64,000 nucleotides of DNA, from IMG/VR virus record IMGVR_UViG_3300009184_000033, positions 62,001 through 126,000 of that record, one strand, 5' to 3'. A program made the translations under genes and the position numbers. This document shows positions 8,807 through 17,656 of the stretch, in pieces. Origin of the DNA: a virus. The notes below the pieces were generated by a model that saw nothing but the letters and a program-made list of their open reading frames with translations, searched no databases and was not told where the DNA came from. Position 1 is the first letter of the stretch; each line of letters begins with the position of its first letter.

Positions 8807-9555
8807 TAGACACCGTACCTGCTGCGACCAGCCTGGAAGTTAGTTGAGACCTGCCCTGCCGAGAGTGCTATGTTGTACACTTGGAATGCGCCAAGTCTCA
8901 TGTTGGAGAAAGTTCCGTCTCCCAGGTTCGTTGCGTCTGTGTGGGCGATGGCGTAGTGTAACGGTAGGTTGCCACCATCGTTGTAGGGAGTCGAACGTGT
9001 TATAGTGGAGGATGTAACGGCAAGCGCACCGTTGACATATCCTCGCAGGACCGATCCATCGAACGTGAAACCTGCGTAGTACCAGGCACTCAGCGGGGTC
9101 GATATCGTCGATGAAAATCCTGGCTGGTTGCTCCAGACAGAGAACTTCATTGTTCCGGCAACCATCTCAATCTGAGAGTCGTGCCAGGCAGAATTTGGAG
9201 TAGTCTGGCCCATCTCCTGGACAATGACACCGTTGTCCATGGGATAGACCCAGGTGAATATGGAAATCACTGTCGAAGTGTTTGCCGGAGACAGCTTCGA
9301 GTTGAGGCTGGTGTTGGTCGTGAGGTACTGGTTGGTGCCGTTGAACGTGAGGTAGCCGGATGCGTATGTCGGGGTGTTGAAAAGAGAGGCATTGCTGCTG
9401 GCCTGAAGATCTGTGACAGTCGCGCCGGATCCCGGATAGGAGGACGCATTACCGATGTCGTAGTTGAGGATGAGCCCTGTTGACACGATTGAGCTACCGC
9501 TCGTGAAAGGGCGGGTTGAGATAGGTCCTGCAAAATTTGAGAACCTGCCATACAT
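8806..9555 (-). CDS. LamG/concanavalin-like lectin adhesin, probable fibre-associated protein
   Basis: A 249-residue protein with a laminin-G-like jelly roll: GLILNYDIGNASSYPGSG, YLTFNGTNQYLTT, FTWVYPMDN, WYYAGFTFDGSVLRGYVNG and LGAFQVYNIALSAGQV, the usual order in phage and secreted lectin domains. It starts MYGRFSNFAG, matching the tag in the discoidin/PA14 gene. It probably binds a host glycan at the distal end of the virion. Confidence 0.75.
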   Translation of the reverse strand: MYGRFSNFAGPISTRPFTSGSSIVSTGLILNYDIGNASSYPGSGATVTDLQASSNASLFNTPTYASGYLTFNGTNQYLTTNTSLNSKLSPANTSTVISIFTWVYPMDNGVIVQEMGQTTPNSAWHDSQIEMVAGTMKFSVWSNQPGFSSTISTPLSAWYYAGFTFDGSVLRGYVNGALAVTSSTITRSTPYNDGGNLPLHYAIAHTDATNLGDGTFSNMRLGAFQVYNIALSAGQVSTNFQAGRSRYGV

Positions 9556-9559
9556 TAGA

Positions 9560-12500
9560 TCAACCGTATGTGCTCATCTGACCAAGGACCTTCCATGTGG
9601 ATCCTGATCTGATGAGGCTGAATCCAAAGACATCCTGCTTGCCTGCAGTTCCAGCTGGAGTAGTTCCGTTTGCCCAGTTGATTGTTTGAACTGCTGTGTC
9701 AATTTGGACTGCACTGACGATTCTTGCAGTGGCGCTCTGCGAGAGGATGACGGTGGGTGTGATAATTCTATTGTTGGTTGTTGGGACATTCGTAAAGTTT
9801 GCGGTGATGTCGCCTGTTGGTGCATTGGCATAGAATATGCTTGCAAGCGACAGGTCATAAGCAACTGTTCCCGTACCGCCGACTGATGGGACCATCTTCT
9901 CAGTGATTGATGAGAGTGTAGTCCTTCCGTCAACTTGTATTGCTCCCGTGAAGCTGCTCGTTGCCATTGTTCCACCAACCAAAATGGAGCTTGCCAAGGT
10001 TCCGAAGTTAAGCGTCCCAGTGAGTGCCGTTGTAAGAAGGTTATAAGTTGTAGTTGTTACAGTCTGTATTGAACTTCCGCTAACAACCAAACTTCCTGAT
10101 AGCTCGGCATTTCCGTTCTCACCGACAGAAAATTGGTCGATGTCCCTCCAATCCCGGACCGCAAACTTGTGCCCTTCAGCGCTATTATCAGTGTCAATCT
10201 TTGCGATGATATTTCCGCTGGAGATTAGCGTCATCACATTGTTGCCTGTCCCAGGCGCACCGATGATATTGCCCGTAGATGTTGCTAGGCTTCCTGTCAC
10301 CGTGAAGAGACCGTCGCCTCTCAGACTTGCGATCTCTGTTGTTCCTGCATACCACTTGAAGCGAGGCGTCGTAGTTGCAACATTGACACCAAACCACATG
10401 GCTTGGTTCTCCATTCCAATTGCCCAATCTGCGCTAGAAGCACCTATGCTTGGGTATAGAAGAAGTCGTGTACCGATAGATGAGTTTGTGAACGTGGGTG
10501 CGCCTAACGCCCCTCCACCAACTGGGAAGCTAATAAGGCTTCCGGCCGCATTTGTGAGAGCAATCTTGCCGCTACTTGCTGTAATAACACCATTTAACGT
10601 CATTACGCTGTTTGATGATCCTGATCCGATTGTAATGGCTGTTGCTGATCCGCCGATATTAAGTGTAGCAACAGACCCTGTTACTAGATTAAAAGTTGAT
10701 GATGTTGATGTTATATCACCACCGTTAACTGCAAGATCTCCACTTAGAAGTGCATTCGAACCTGTGATATTTCCTTGGAAAGTTGTTGAACCTCCCGAGG
10801 CTCCGGCTACAAGTGTTGTTGCAGCTCTCGCGAAATTGACGGTCGTCGCAGAGCCTGTCACCAGGTTAAATGTTGCTGCCGTTGTTGTGATGTCACCGCC
10901 ATTGACTGAAAGGTCACCGCTCAGCAACGCGTTCGATCCTGTGACGTTACCAGCAAATGTCGTTGCGCTTCCTGCAGCGCCGATGTTGACCGCAGAAGCG
11001 CCACCGCCCAAGTTGACTGTTGTCGCAGTTGAGTTCACCAGGTTGAAAGTACCTGCCGATGTGGTGATGTCCCCGCCGTTGACCGCTAGATCACCCGCTA
11101 TCGTCAGTGTGTCAGTCGTCTTGTCGTAGGTGAGTCCTGCGTCACCGCCGAATGTGGAACCACCATCATTGAACTGGACGTAGGTGTCTAAGCCAGCAGC
11201 GCTAGTTGCTCCGACCGCTACACCACCTCCACCACCAGCACCTGCTCCGCGAGATACACCAGCTTGGATAAATCTTGCTTGTGCTGTGTTAGATAAGTTT
11301 GTGGCATTTCCAAGTGCAAGGATGTAACCAACTAAAATAGCAGCACCAGCCGTATTTTCACCCTCTACAAAGTTCTCTGATGCAATGCTCTGCTGTGCAA
11401 CGTCAAGCGCGTTTGTACCTCCGGGTGGATTTGCGTAGACATCAGAACCATAATAGACGGTGAAAGCACGGGAAACAGTATTAGGATACCAGTAAACTCT
11501 TTGAATTGATGCGTCTGATGCTCCAACTGATGCAAGTGTTCCGTTGTTATTATATTGGGCTGGATTGATAGTGGTGTAACCTGCGTTGTTTACACCCGTA
11601 TCTAATCTGAGTGTGGAACCAGATACATAAGCCCTGTAAATCTTAGAAACCGTGACGGCAGTATCGGTTGCAGATGAGATGTTGTTGGGATTATTTGGGT
11701 CTGTGGTATAGTTTTTTCCAATAACATAGGAATCACCAGCGGTCTTTGTGATTCCGAGCGTGGAACCGCTGGCTGCTAGTATGTGACCAGAAACTTTGAG
11801 AGGACCAAATGCGCGCATGAAGTCGTCTTGCCAATGATTGTTTCCGTAAGATACAATGGGTTGTGTAGAAACACCATTTGTTACAGAACCAGATTGATGC
11901 AGAACCCTACCGATTGTAATGTAGTCAGAGTCGGTGGTAAGTGTGAAGGGTGAGGTCTGCTGGATTATTCCACCCGTTGAATTGATTCCGATGTAGGTAG
12001 TGAGGGAGGAAGTAACGTAAGTAAGAGATTGGCTAACGTAGGCAGGCCACTGGACGAAATTGATAGTCGGGTAGGGATCGGTAGTCAACGTGGCATTGTA
12101 GGAGAGTATGATGCCCGAACCGGATGTGATCGAGAATGTTGTGGAACCAGTAGCAGTTGAAAGGACACCGCCGTGAAGGAGACCCGTGGTGAGCATACCT
12201 TCCAACCAGCGGAGACGGGTGGTGTTCGTGTAGGGACCCGAGTACTGGGTGAAGTAGAGGTCGTTCGTACTTCCTGAGGTGTAGATGTAGCTCGCGGTGG
12301 TGTTGGTGGGAATCCGGAGGGTGTTGACCGGCTTCATCTGGAAGTAGCTGTCAGTTCCGAAAGCTCCGGAGACGAAGGTGTCACCTCCGAAGATCGCATT
12401 GGGGGTGTCGGCACCGAGCTGTGTCTTGTTGCCTGAGACAAAGAGCTTCACACCTGAAGCCAGCGTTGGAAAGCTAGATGGTGCTGCATCCGCTATGATT

Positions 12501-12577
12501 AGCGTTCCTGATACTGCAGTGGTGGAAGTCAGTGCGCCAGAGCTCACACTTCCAGAGATTGTTCCTATTAGCGCCAT
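9560..12577 (-). CDS. Long repetitive tail-fibre protein (1005 residues)
   Basis: Low-complexity fibre protein rich in S, T, G, A and N. The start MALIGTISGS matches that of the next upstream fibre. A central YVQFNDGGSTFGGDAGLTYD motif is common in phage fibres. It is followed by three near-repeats built on GDLxVNGGDIT and TFNLV (about 10.64-11.1 kb). The C-terminus (TWKVLGQMSTYG) is a typical fibre end. No enzyme motifs were seen. Likely trimeric beta-structure on the virion. A GAGG precedes the ATG by about 10 bases. Confidence 0.8.
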   Translation of the reverse strand: MALIGTISGSVSSGALTSTTAVSGTLIIADAAPSSFPTLASGVKLFVSGNKTQLGADTPNAIFGGDTFVSGAFGTDSYFQMKPVNTLRIPTNTTASYIYTSGSTNDLYFTQYSGPYTNTTRLRWLEGMLTTGLLHGGVLSTATGSTTFSITSGSGIILSYNATLTTDPYPTINFVQWPAYVSQSLTYVTSSLTTYIGINSTGGIIQQTSPFTLTTDSDYITIGRVLHQSGSVTNGVSTQPIVSYGNNHWQDDFMRAFGPLKVSGHILAASGSTLGITKTAGDSYVIGKNYTTDPNNPNNISSATDTAVTVSKIYRAYVSGSTLRLDTGVNNAGYTTINPAQYNNNGTLASVGASDASIQRVYWYPNTVSRAFTVYYGSDVYANPPGGTNALDVAQQSIASENFVEGENTAGAAILVGYILALGNATNLSNTAQARFIQAGVSRGAGAGGGGGVAVGATSAAGLDTYVQFNDGGSTFGGDAGLTYDKTTDTLTIAGDLAVNGGDITTSAGTFNLVNSTATTVNLGGGASAVNIGAAGSATTFAGNVTGSNALLSGDLSVNGGDITTTAATFNLVTGSATTVNFARAATTLVAGASGGSTTFQGNITGSNALLSGDLAVNGGDITSTSSTFNLVTGSVATLNIGGSATAITIGSGSSNSVMTLNGVITASSGKIALTNAAGSLISFPVGGGALGAPTFTNSSIGTRLLLYPSIGASSADWAIGMENQAMWFGVNVATTTPRFKWYAGTTEIASLRGDGLFTVTGSLATSTGNIIGAPGTGNNVMTLISSGNIIAKIDTDNSAEGHKFAVRDWRDIDQFSVGENGNAELSGSLVVSGSSIQTVTTTTYNLLTTALTGTLNFGTLASSILVGGTMATSSFTGAIQVDGRTTLSSITEKMVPSVGGTGTVAYDLSLASIFYANAPTGDITANFTNVPTTNNRIITPTVILSQSATARIVSAVQIDTAVQTINWANGTTPAGTAGKQDVFGFSLIRSGSTWKVLGQMSTYG
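10640..11110 (-). repeat. Triplicated fibre module
   Basis: Three tandem copies of a roughly 45-residue unit inside the 1005-residue fibre. Each contains GDL(A/S)VNGGDIT, TFNLV(T/N) and a Val/Asn-rich strand. Copies differ by a few residues, so they are older than the population but still clearly homologous. Such modules probably set fibre length. Confidence 0.65.
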
Positions 12578-12598
12578 GTGCTTACCTCAGATGTAAAT

Positions 12599-12626
12599 AT
12601 CGCCTCCACCCGGAAGTGGAGGCGAT
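12599..12626 (-). terminator. Hairpin between two fibre genes
   Basis: A perfect stem (ATCGCCTCCAC / GTGGAGGCGAT) with a 6-base loop lies between the stop at 12661 and the next start at 12577. On the minus strand it is followed by ATATTTACATC, a weak T tract. It may end the upstream fibre transcript or separate it from a new start. Stem quality is high; terminator function is inferred. Confidence 0.6.
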
Positions 12627-12660
12627 ATGCTCCACTGGGAGCTAGCTCTTGACTAGATTA

Positions 12661-15270
12661 TCACAGTTCCTGGAGTACGAACTTGTAGCGCTTGCCGCTG
12701 ATGTTGTTCGTGATCGAGAGGTATTCCTCTTCCTCGATGATGGTCCAGTTGCCGCGATCGTTGCGGAGGTGCAAGTCTCCGGTGTAGACGTTGGCCCATC
12801 GCCTCTGCGGCGAACCGAGGCTCGCTCCTGAGTCTGAGCTCGGGAAGAGTCCAGTGATTCCATCCACCGTCTGACCGGCCACCGCAAAGGCCGCTCCATC
12901 CTTCTTGAAGGTGACGCCAGAAAGAACACTGGCATTGAGCTCAACCGCACTTCCACTCATTATAAGAGTCGTTGTTCCAAGTCCAGAGGCCAGAGTAACG
13001 CTCTGGCTTGCTGATCCAGACAGTGTTGTCGTTGTACCGGCTGCATTGATGTGAAGCTCTGGAGATCCTCCATCTTTCTGGAAGACGAATCCACCTGAAC
13101 CAGCGTTTGCTACAACTGTGCTGCCGCTGAGAGTAAGAGTGGTTGCACCAGTTCCTGAACCAAGAGTGACGTTGGCGCTAGTGCCACCGAGTATATTGGC
13201 ATTGTTGCTCGAGTTCTGGACCGTGAGGAACGTTGTGTTGGAGCTGTTCTTGTATAGGACCTCGTCGCCAGCAGGCTTCAGGATGATGTCCTGCAGCGCG
13301 CTGAACAGTGAGTCTCCAGGGCCATCTGACAAGATCGTAAGGTGGTCTCCATCAGCGCCTTCCTTCCTGAATGTGTAACCATTGGTTCCGTGTATCGAGC
13401 GAATGCCATTTGCGCCGCTGAGCGAGAGAAGAACTCCGCTCTCAGTTCCTAGCGTCAGAGTGTTTGCTCCATACGTCATCGAACCGCGGTTAGTACCGAC
13501 AAACCTGTACTCGATGCCCTGAGTGTTGGCACCAAGCACGAGGGATGATCCAGTCAGGACCAGCTGCCTTGCGGTTCCAACTCCACCTGCGCCTGGACTC
13601 TGCGCGGTTAGGGTGAGGCTCGTGTTTGCAGCGCCGGTGAATCTTCCGACCTCGATGCCACCGCTGTACATCTTCAAGGCCTGGTTGCCGCCGCTTCCAT
13701 GTCCAATGTTGACGCTGGTGCCTGAGAGCCAGAGGCTTCCAAGGCTTGTGCCGTTCATGCCCTTGATCTCGCCCTCTCCTGTACCGGCGATGTCTCCGAA
13801 CTGGATCCTGGTCGTACCGTTCTGCGAGAATGAAGCCGTTGCAGAGGTGGCCACCGCTAGATTTACTGACTGGCCGTCAGAAGATGATAGGAATACGTTG
13901 ATTCCACCGCCAAGCTCGAACTTTCCAGCCCTCAGGTTAGAGTAGTCAGTTACGGTGATTGGTGAACCAGTTGCAGTGCCTGAAGTGGTCCTGATCGCCG
14001 CAAACCCACCCTCAGATTGATCCCAGATGAATGCCGCGTTGTTGACTCCGTTGAGTCCACCGATGAATCCTCTGTCTCCGACCGACACCGCCGTCGAGCC
14101 GCTGGTGAATCCGAGCCCGATGACTGGATCTTCCATCTCAATCGTGGTCGCGTCGACCGTTAGCGTGGTTCCCTGGATTGTGAGGTCACCAGGGATGATA
14201 ACGTTGCCACCCGAGAGCGTGATTGCAGTGGCGCCAGTGCTGGACTTGATGTCGTTGCCTGTGACCGTGAGGTCGCCTGCGACTGTGACATCACCGCTTG
14301 CTCCAAGCGTGAGGTTTAGGCCTGCTGAACCTGAGATGTAGTTGCTGTTGACCTGGAGGTCTCCAGCCGTCGTGACCTTTGTGCCGGCAAGAGTGATTGC
14401 AGTTGTTCCACCGGAGGACTTTATGTCGTTTCCTGTGACCGTGAGATCACCAGTTACTGCAACGTCTCCTGTTCCAGAGAACGTGATGGCGGTGGTTCCA
14501 CCGTTCATCTTAATGTCATTACCACCGACAGTGATGTCACCGCTCAGTGTAACGTCGCCAACCAGATTCGAAGTTCCTGCAATAGTGAGATTTCCACCAG
14601 CCTGGAGGTTGCTGGAACCGCTGATTGCGCCGCCTCTTGTGAGGTCTACCGCAGTAGAACCATCTGTTGCTACGATGCGTACAAAGGAGCCAGAGGCAAT
14701 GACAGGACCACCGAATAGAGATACCTTGTTGTTTGCACCACCGGCGTTGCTGCCTGAGACGAAGAAGAATACATCGGCGCCATTGGCATCTGCGGTGGCC
14801 GCAGTTCCAATTGCAATGGAGCTTGTGGTGTATGCCTCTGAAGCGTTTGCGGCAGTGAAAATTGCGTCGCCGCCACCACCACCTGAAGCTAGCTCTGAAA
14901 GCGTCTTACCAGAGGTGTTGTTGCCGTCGAAGAACTTGAGGTCTGATCCAACGAGAGAGACCCTGTTTGCCGCAGTTCCGAACTGTACGTGACCTGTGCT
15001 TCCAATTCGAATGTCATTTGACGTGACCACGATCGAGCCTGAGCCGACCGTGAGGGCGCCTGAGACCACCATGTCGCCGCCAAATACGGCAACGTTACGT
15101 GTAGCACCGCCCTTACCGCCAACTGAGCCAGAGACAAAGAACTGAACATCAGCTCCAGGTAGGCTTGATGGGAAAGATCCAGCTGGATTGTTTGAGAAGA
15201 TTACTGAACCGGTGACGCCAATCAGTGAGTTGGCGCTCGATGAACCTGATATGTTGCCGACTAAAGCCAT
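12661..15270 (-). CDS. Long repetitive tail-fibre protein (869 residues)
   Basis: Fibre protein starting MALVGNISGS, matching the downstream 1005-residue fibre. Residues 230-400 contain several copies of GDLTVTGNDIKSS..AITLSG units. The C-terminus has a conserved module: LGSPQRRWANVYTGDLHLRN, then an EEEEYL stretch and GKRYKFVLQEL. The same module ends the 576-residue fibre next door. I know it from other marine phage fibres, where it probably caps the trimer or acts as an assembly domain. Confidence 0.8.
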   Translation of the reverse strand: MALVGNISGSSSANSLIGVTGSVIFSNNPAGSFPSSLPGADVQFFVSGSVGGKGGATRNVAVFGGDMVVSGALTVGSGSIVVTSNDIRIGSTGHVQFGTAANRVSLVGSDLKFFDGNNTSGKTLSELASGGGGGDAIFTAANASEAYTTSSIAIGTAATADANGADVFFFVSGSNAGGANNKVSLFGGPVIASGSFVRIVATDGSTAVDLTRGGAISGSSNLQAGGNLTIAGTSNLVGDVTLSGDITVGGNDIKMNGGTTAITFSGTGDVAVTGDLTVTGNDIKSSGGTTAITLAGTKVTTAGDLQVNSNYISGSAGLNLTLGASGDVTVAGDLTVTGNDIKSSTGATAITLSGGNVIIPGDLTIQGTTLTVDATTIEMEDPVIGLGFTSGSTAVSVGDRGFIGGLNGVNNAAFIWDQSEGGFAAIRTTSGTATGSPITVTDYSNLRAGKFELGGGINVFLSSSDGQSVNLAVATSATASFSQNGTTRIQFGDIAGTGEGEIKGMNGTSLGSLWLSGTSVNIGHGSGGNQALKMYSGGIEVGRFTGAANTSLTLTAQSPGAGGVGTARQLVLTGSSLVLGANTQGIEYRFVGTNRGSMTYGANTLTLGTESGVLLSLSGANGIRSIHGTNGYTFRKEGADGDHLTILSDGPGDSLFSALQDIILKPAGDEVLYKNSSNTTFLTVQNSSNNANILGGTSANVTLGSGTGATTLTLSGSTVVANAGSGGFVFQKDGGSPELHINAAGTTTTLSGSASQSVTLASGLGTTTLIMSGSAVELNASVLSGVTFKKDGAAFAVAGQTVDGITGLFPSSDSGASLGSPQRRWANVYTGDLHLRNDRGNWTIIEEEEYLSITNNISGKRYKFVLQEL

Positions 15271-15339
15271 GGGATTACCTCTGCTAGCTGTTTCTAACTA
15301 TTACGTACTAGACGACATTTAACTTTCTAGACGACTCAA

Positions 15340-17070
15340 TCACTTGATTTCATCAAATTCTGGAGCGCGCTCCAGAACAAACCTGTACCTCTTTCCATTC
15401 TTGTTGAACCTCACCGTGAGGCAGTCCTCTTCCTCGATGAGGGTGTAGTCTCCACGCTCGTTTCTTAGGTGGAGGTCTCCAGTAAATATGTTTGCAAATC
15501 TTGCGGTGTCTGAGCCGAGATTCCTGGTCCTATTTCCATCTGGTATGATGTCGGAAGCCAGAAGAGAGTTGACCACGAGCGTGTCAGTGGAATCGGTGCC
15601 GAGATGAGCTGAGCCTGAGACTACTGCGTCACCACCAAACACGGAAGCACCGCGGGTGATTCCTCCCTTTGCTCCCCTCTTGCCTGATACAAAGAAAGTC
15701 GTGTCGTTCGATGAGAAGGGGTTGGCAGGACCAGCATACAATCCAGAGAATATCGACATCACTGATCCGGTGGCGGCGCCGTTAGGCCTGACCTCCAGAT
15801 AGTTTACGGTGTTTCCGATAGAGGTGTTCACTGAGGCGAGGAATGTCCCACCCAAGGTCCTGTTCCTGATGCTGAGCTCTCCGCCAGAGCTCATGTTGAA
15901 GATTGAGTAGCCTGTTGCGCCGTCAATGTACAGCGTACCTGAGACTAGAGTATCACCACCAAACACCGACATGCCAGAAGATGGCTTTGCAGAAAGTGTT
16001 CCCTTTGAACCGGAGACAAAGAAGAAGACCTCTGAACCGACATTTGCCGTGGTGTAGCTGGCGCCCAGCGCTCCTGCCAGTGCAAGGGATCCAGTGGAGT
16101 TTAGCTTTCCCGCTGATGGATCTGTGAAGAATGAAGTTCCACTTCCGCCACCAGCTGCAGAGATAGTGATTGCACCGCTGGAGCCCGTGGTGATTGTGAT
16201 GTTGGAACCAGCTATGAGATAAGAAGATCCATCTGAGAGCTTAGTTAGAGATCCCGATATTCCTCGAACTGCAGCTATTGTTCCTGATATGACAAGGTCG
16301 CCACCAAAGACTGATGTTCCTCTGGTAGTGCTGCTCCTCGTGCCTGGAATTCCTTCGACATAGAAGTTTGTGTCTTGAGACACAGTTGGATTTGCAGCAA
16401 CTGAGCTGGGAAGCGTCCCTGAGCTGATTAGCGTTACGCTTTGGCCATTATTTCTTGGATAGATTCTGATGACGTTGGCGCCGATACCATTTGGCGCAGT
16501 AACACTCAGCCAAAGCTCGCCACCAGACTTTGAGTTTGTGACATAGTAGTTCCCATCTGAGTAGTAAGAGTGGTCTACTCTACCTGCGCTTGAGCTCAGG
16601 ACTAGTTGCGGCCTATCAACATTATCGTCTTTGACCGTGAGAGATCCGGTTACTCCAGCTGATCCCGACAGGATCATCGCACCCTTTATGTACGATGAAC
16701 CGGTTAGGGTCAGGTTGTTGCTGGAGAAAGTTAGGTTGCTGCTTCCAGCAAAGGAGCCTGCGTTATTGTACTGAATGCTATTTGTCGGAAGACCTGGCGT
16801 AGTTGACGAGACTCCGAATAGAGATCCAGAGATGTATACGTCACCACCGAAGGTGACTCTGTCGTTGCCACCAGCTGATCCAGATATAAACAGCCATGTG
16901 TCTGATCCAGTGCCGGCAAGCACTAGATTGCTGGTATCGACGTTGACACCTTCGTTTCCAGAGGCTCCACTGCCGATCAGCAAAAGCCTCGGATTCGCAG
17001 AGCTACCAGATGCTATGATCCTCTCGGCTCTTATGCCAGATGCTTTGAAGTCTGATGGTTTCTGTGCCAT
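15340..17070 (-). CDS. Repetitive tail-fibre protein with conserved C-terminal cap (576 residues)
   Basis: The N-terminus MAQKPSDFKASGIRAERII differs from the other fibres, but the body has the same FVSGSxGxxxxxxxxxSVFGGDxxVSG units. These match units in the 869-residue fibre, at least three copies. The C-terminus ends in LGSDTARFANIFTGDLHLRN, an EEED acidic run and GKRYRFVLER, the shared cap module. The start shares one base with the stop of the small virion-like gene upstream. Confidence 0.8.
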   Translation of the reverse strand: MAQKPSDFKASGIRAERIIASGSSANPRLLLIGSGASGNEGVNVDTSNLVLAGTGSDTWLFISGSAGGNDRVTFGGDVYISGSLFGVSSTTPGLPTNSIQYNNAGSFAGSSNLTFSSNNLTLTGSSYIKGAMILSGSAGVTGSLTVKDDNVDRPQLVLSSSAGRVDHSYYSDGNYYVTNSKSGGELWLSVTAPNGIGANVIRIYPRNNGQSVTLISSGTLPSSVAANPTVSQDTNFYVEGIPGTRSSTTRGTSVFGGDLVISGTIAAVRGISGSLTKLSDGSSYLIAGSNITITTGSSGAITISAAGGGSGTSFFTDPSAGKLNSTGSLALAGALGASYTTANVGSEVFFFVSGSKGTLSAKPSSGMSVFGGDTLVSGTLYIDGATGYSIFNMSSGGELSIRNRTLGGTFLASVNTSIGNTVNYLEVRPNGAATGSVMSIFSGLYAGPANPFSSNDTTFFVSGKRGAKGGITRGASVFGGDAVVSGSAHLGTDSTDTLVVNSLLASDIIPDGNRTRNLGSDTARFANIFTGDLHLRNERGDYTLIEEEDCLTVRFNKNGKRYRFVLERAPEFDEIK

Positions 17071-17312
17071 TATCTAGAGCTCACAATCAAGTAGTTCACG
17101 GCAGAGACCTCATCTTGTGTGGCGTTTATGAGGTACACCTCTTCGTCGACCGTGTGGATCGAGATGTTTGTGTTCTCATCTGGGGTTGCCACTATCGCAG
17201 TAGTTGACGTCTCAAGCTCAGTATTGGTGACCAAGAGCGGCGCAATGCCACCCGTGGTCACAGATGTCTTCCCAAACTGGATTTGGACGTTGTGTACTCC
17301 GAACCAGCTCAT
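17070..17312 (-). CDS. Small virion-like protein, 80 residues
   Basis: No family recognised. The protein is rich in T, V and N with alternating hydrophobic residues, consistent with a small beta-sheet domain. It overlaps the gene before it by 4 bases and the fibre after it by 1. The position inside the fibre operon suggests a structural or fibre-attachment role. Confidence 0.6.
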   Translation of the reverse strand: MSWFGVHNVQIQFGKTSVTTGGIAPLLVTNTELETSTTAIVATPDENTNISIHTVDEEVYLINATQDEVSAVNYLIVSSR

Positions 17313-17623
17313 GTATTCACCACCACGACTGAGGCTGCGCTATTGTTTGGTATGCTTGCCCCAATCTGCACCTGAGTCGTGGAGATTGATAGAACAAATA
17401 CGCTAAAAGATTCATCTAGAGATGTGGCCACGACATTTGGGACTGACGTATACTCATTCTCAAAGAGATAAGTTACTGTCGAGCCGCCGTTGAAGTTCAG
17501 CGTGGCACTCTCTAGGGCAAATGGCTCCTCGGTCGTGTACACGTTACGAGCAGCCCACCTGACGCCTGGGTAGGTCTTTCTATATCTGTTTAGGTCTCTA
17601 GACTTGAGAACGACTCTTCCCAT
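17309..17623 (-). CDS. Small virion-like beta protein, 104 residues
   Basis: The sequence VTYLFENEYTSVPNVVATSL followed by alternating VFVLSIS and VQIGASIPN strands resembles small phage tail or lectin-like beta domains (the F-x-vP-x-Vvat pattern), but I cannot name the family. The start has GAGGG seven bases upstream. Before it, on the minus strand, TATAAT and CTATTTACGTC lie in the gap after phoH, so a promoter may drive this fibre block. Confidence 0.6.
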   Translation of the reverse strand: MGRVVLKSRDLNRYRKTYPGVRWAARNVYTTEEPFALESATLNFNGGSTVTYLFENEYTSVPNVVATSLDESFSVFVLSISTTQVQIGASIPNNSAASVVVVNT

Positions 17624-17656
17624 GGAACCCTCTGACGTAAATAGGCGTCTTTGGGA

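Noticed and set aside
10140-11129. 329-residue plus-strand open frame
   Set aside because: It lies wholly antisense to a fibre gene. Its Pro/Val-rich sequence mirrors the fibre's repetitive codons and has no ribosome site or family motif.
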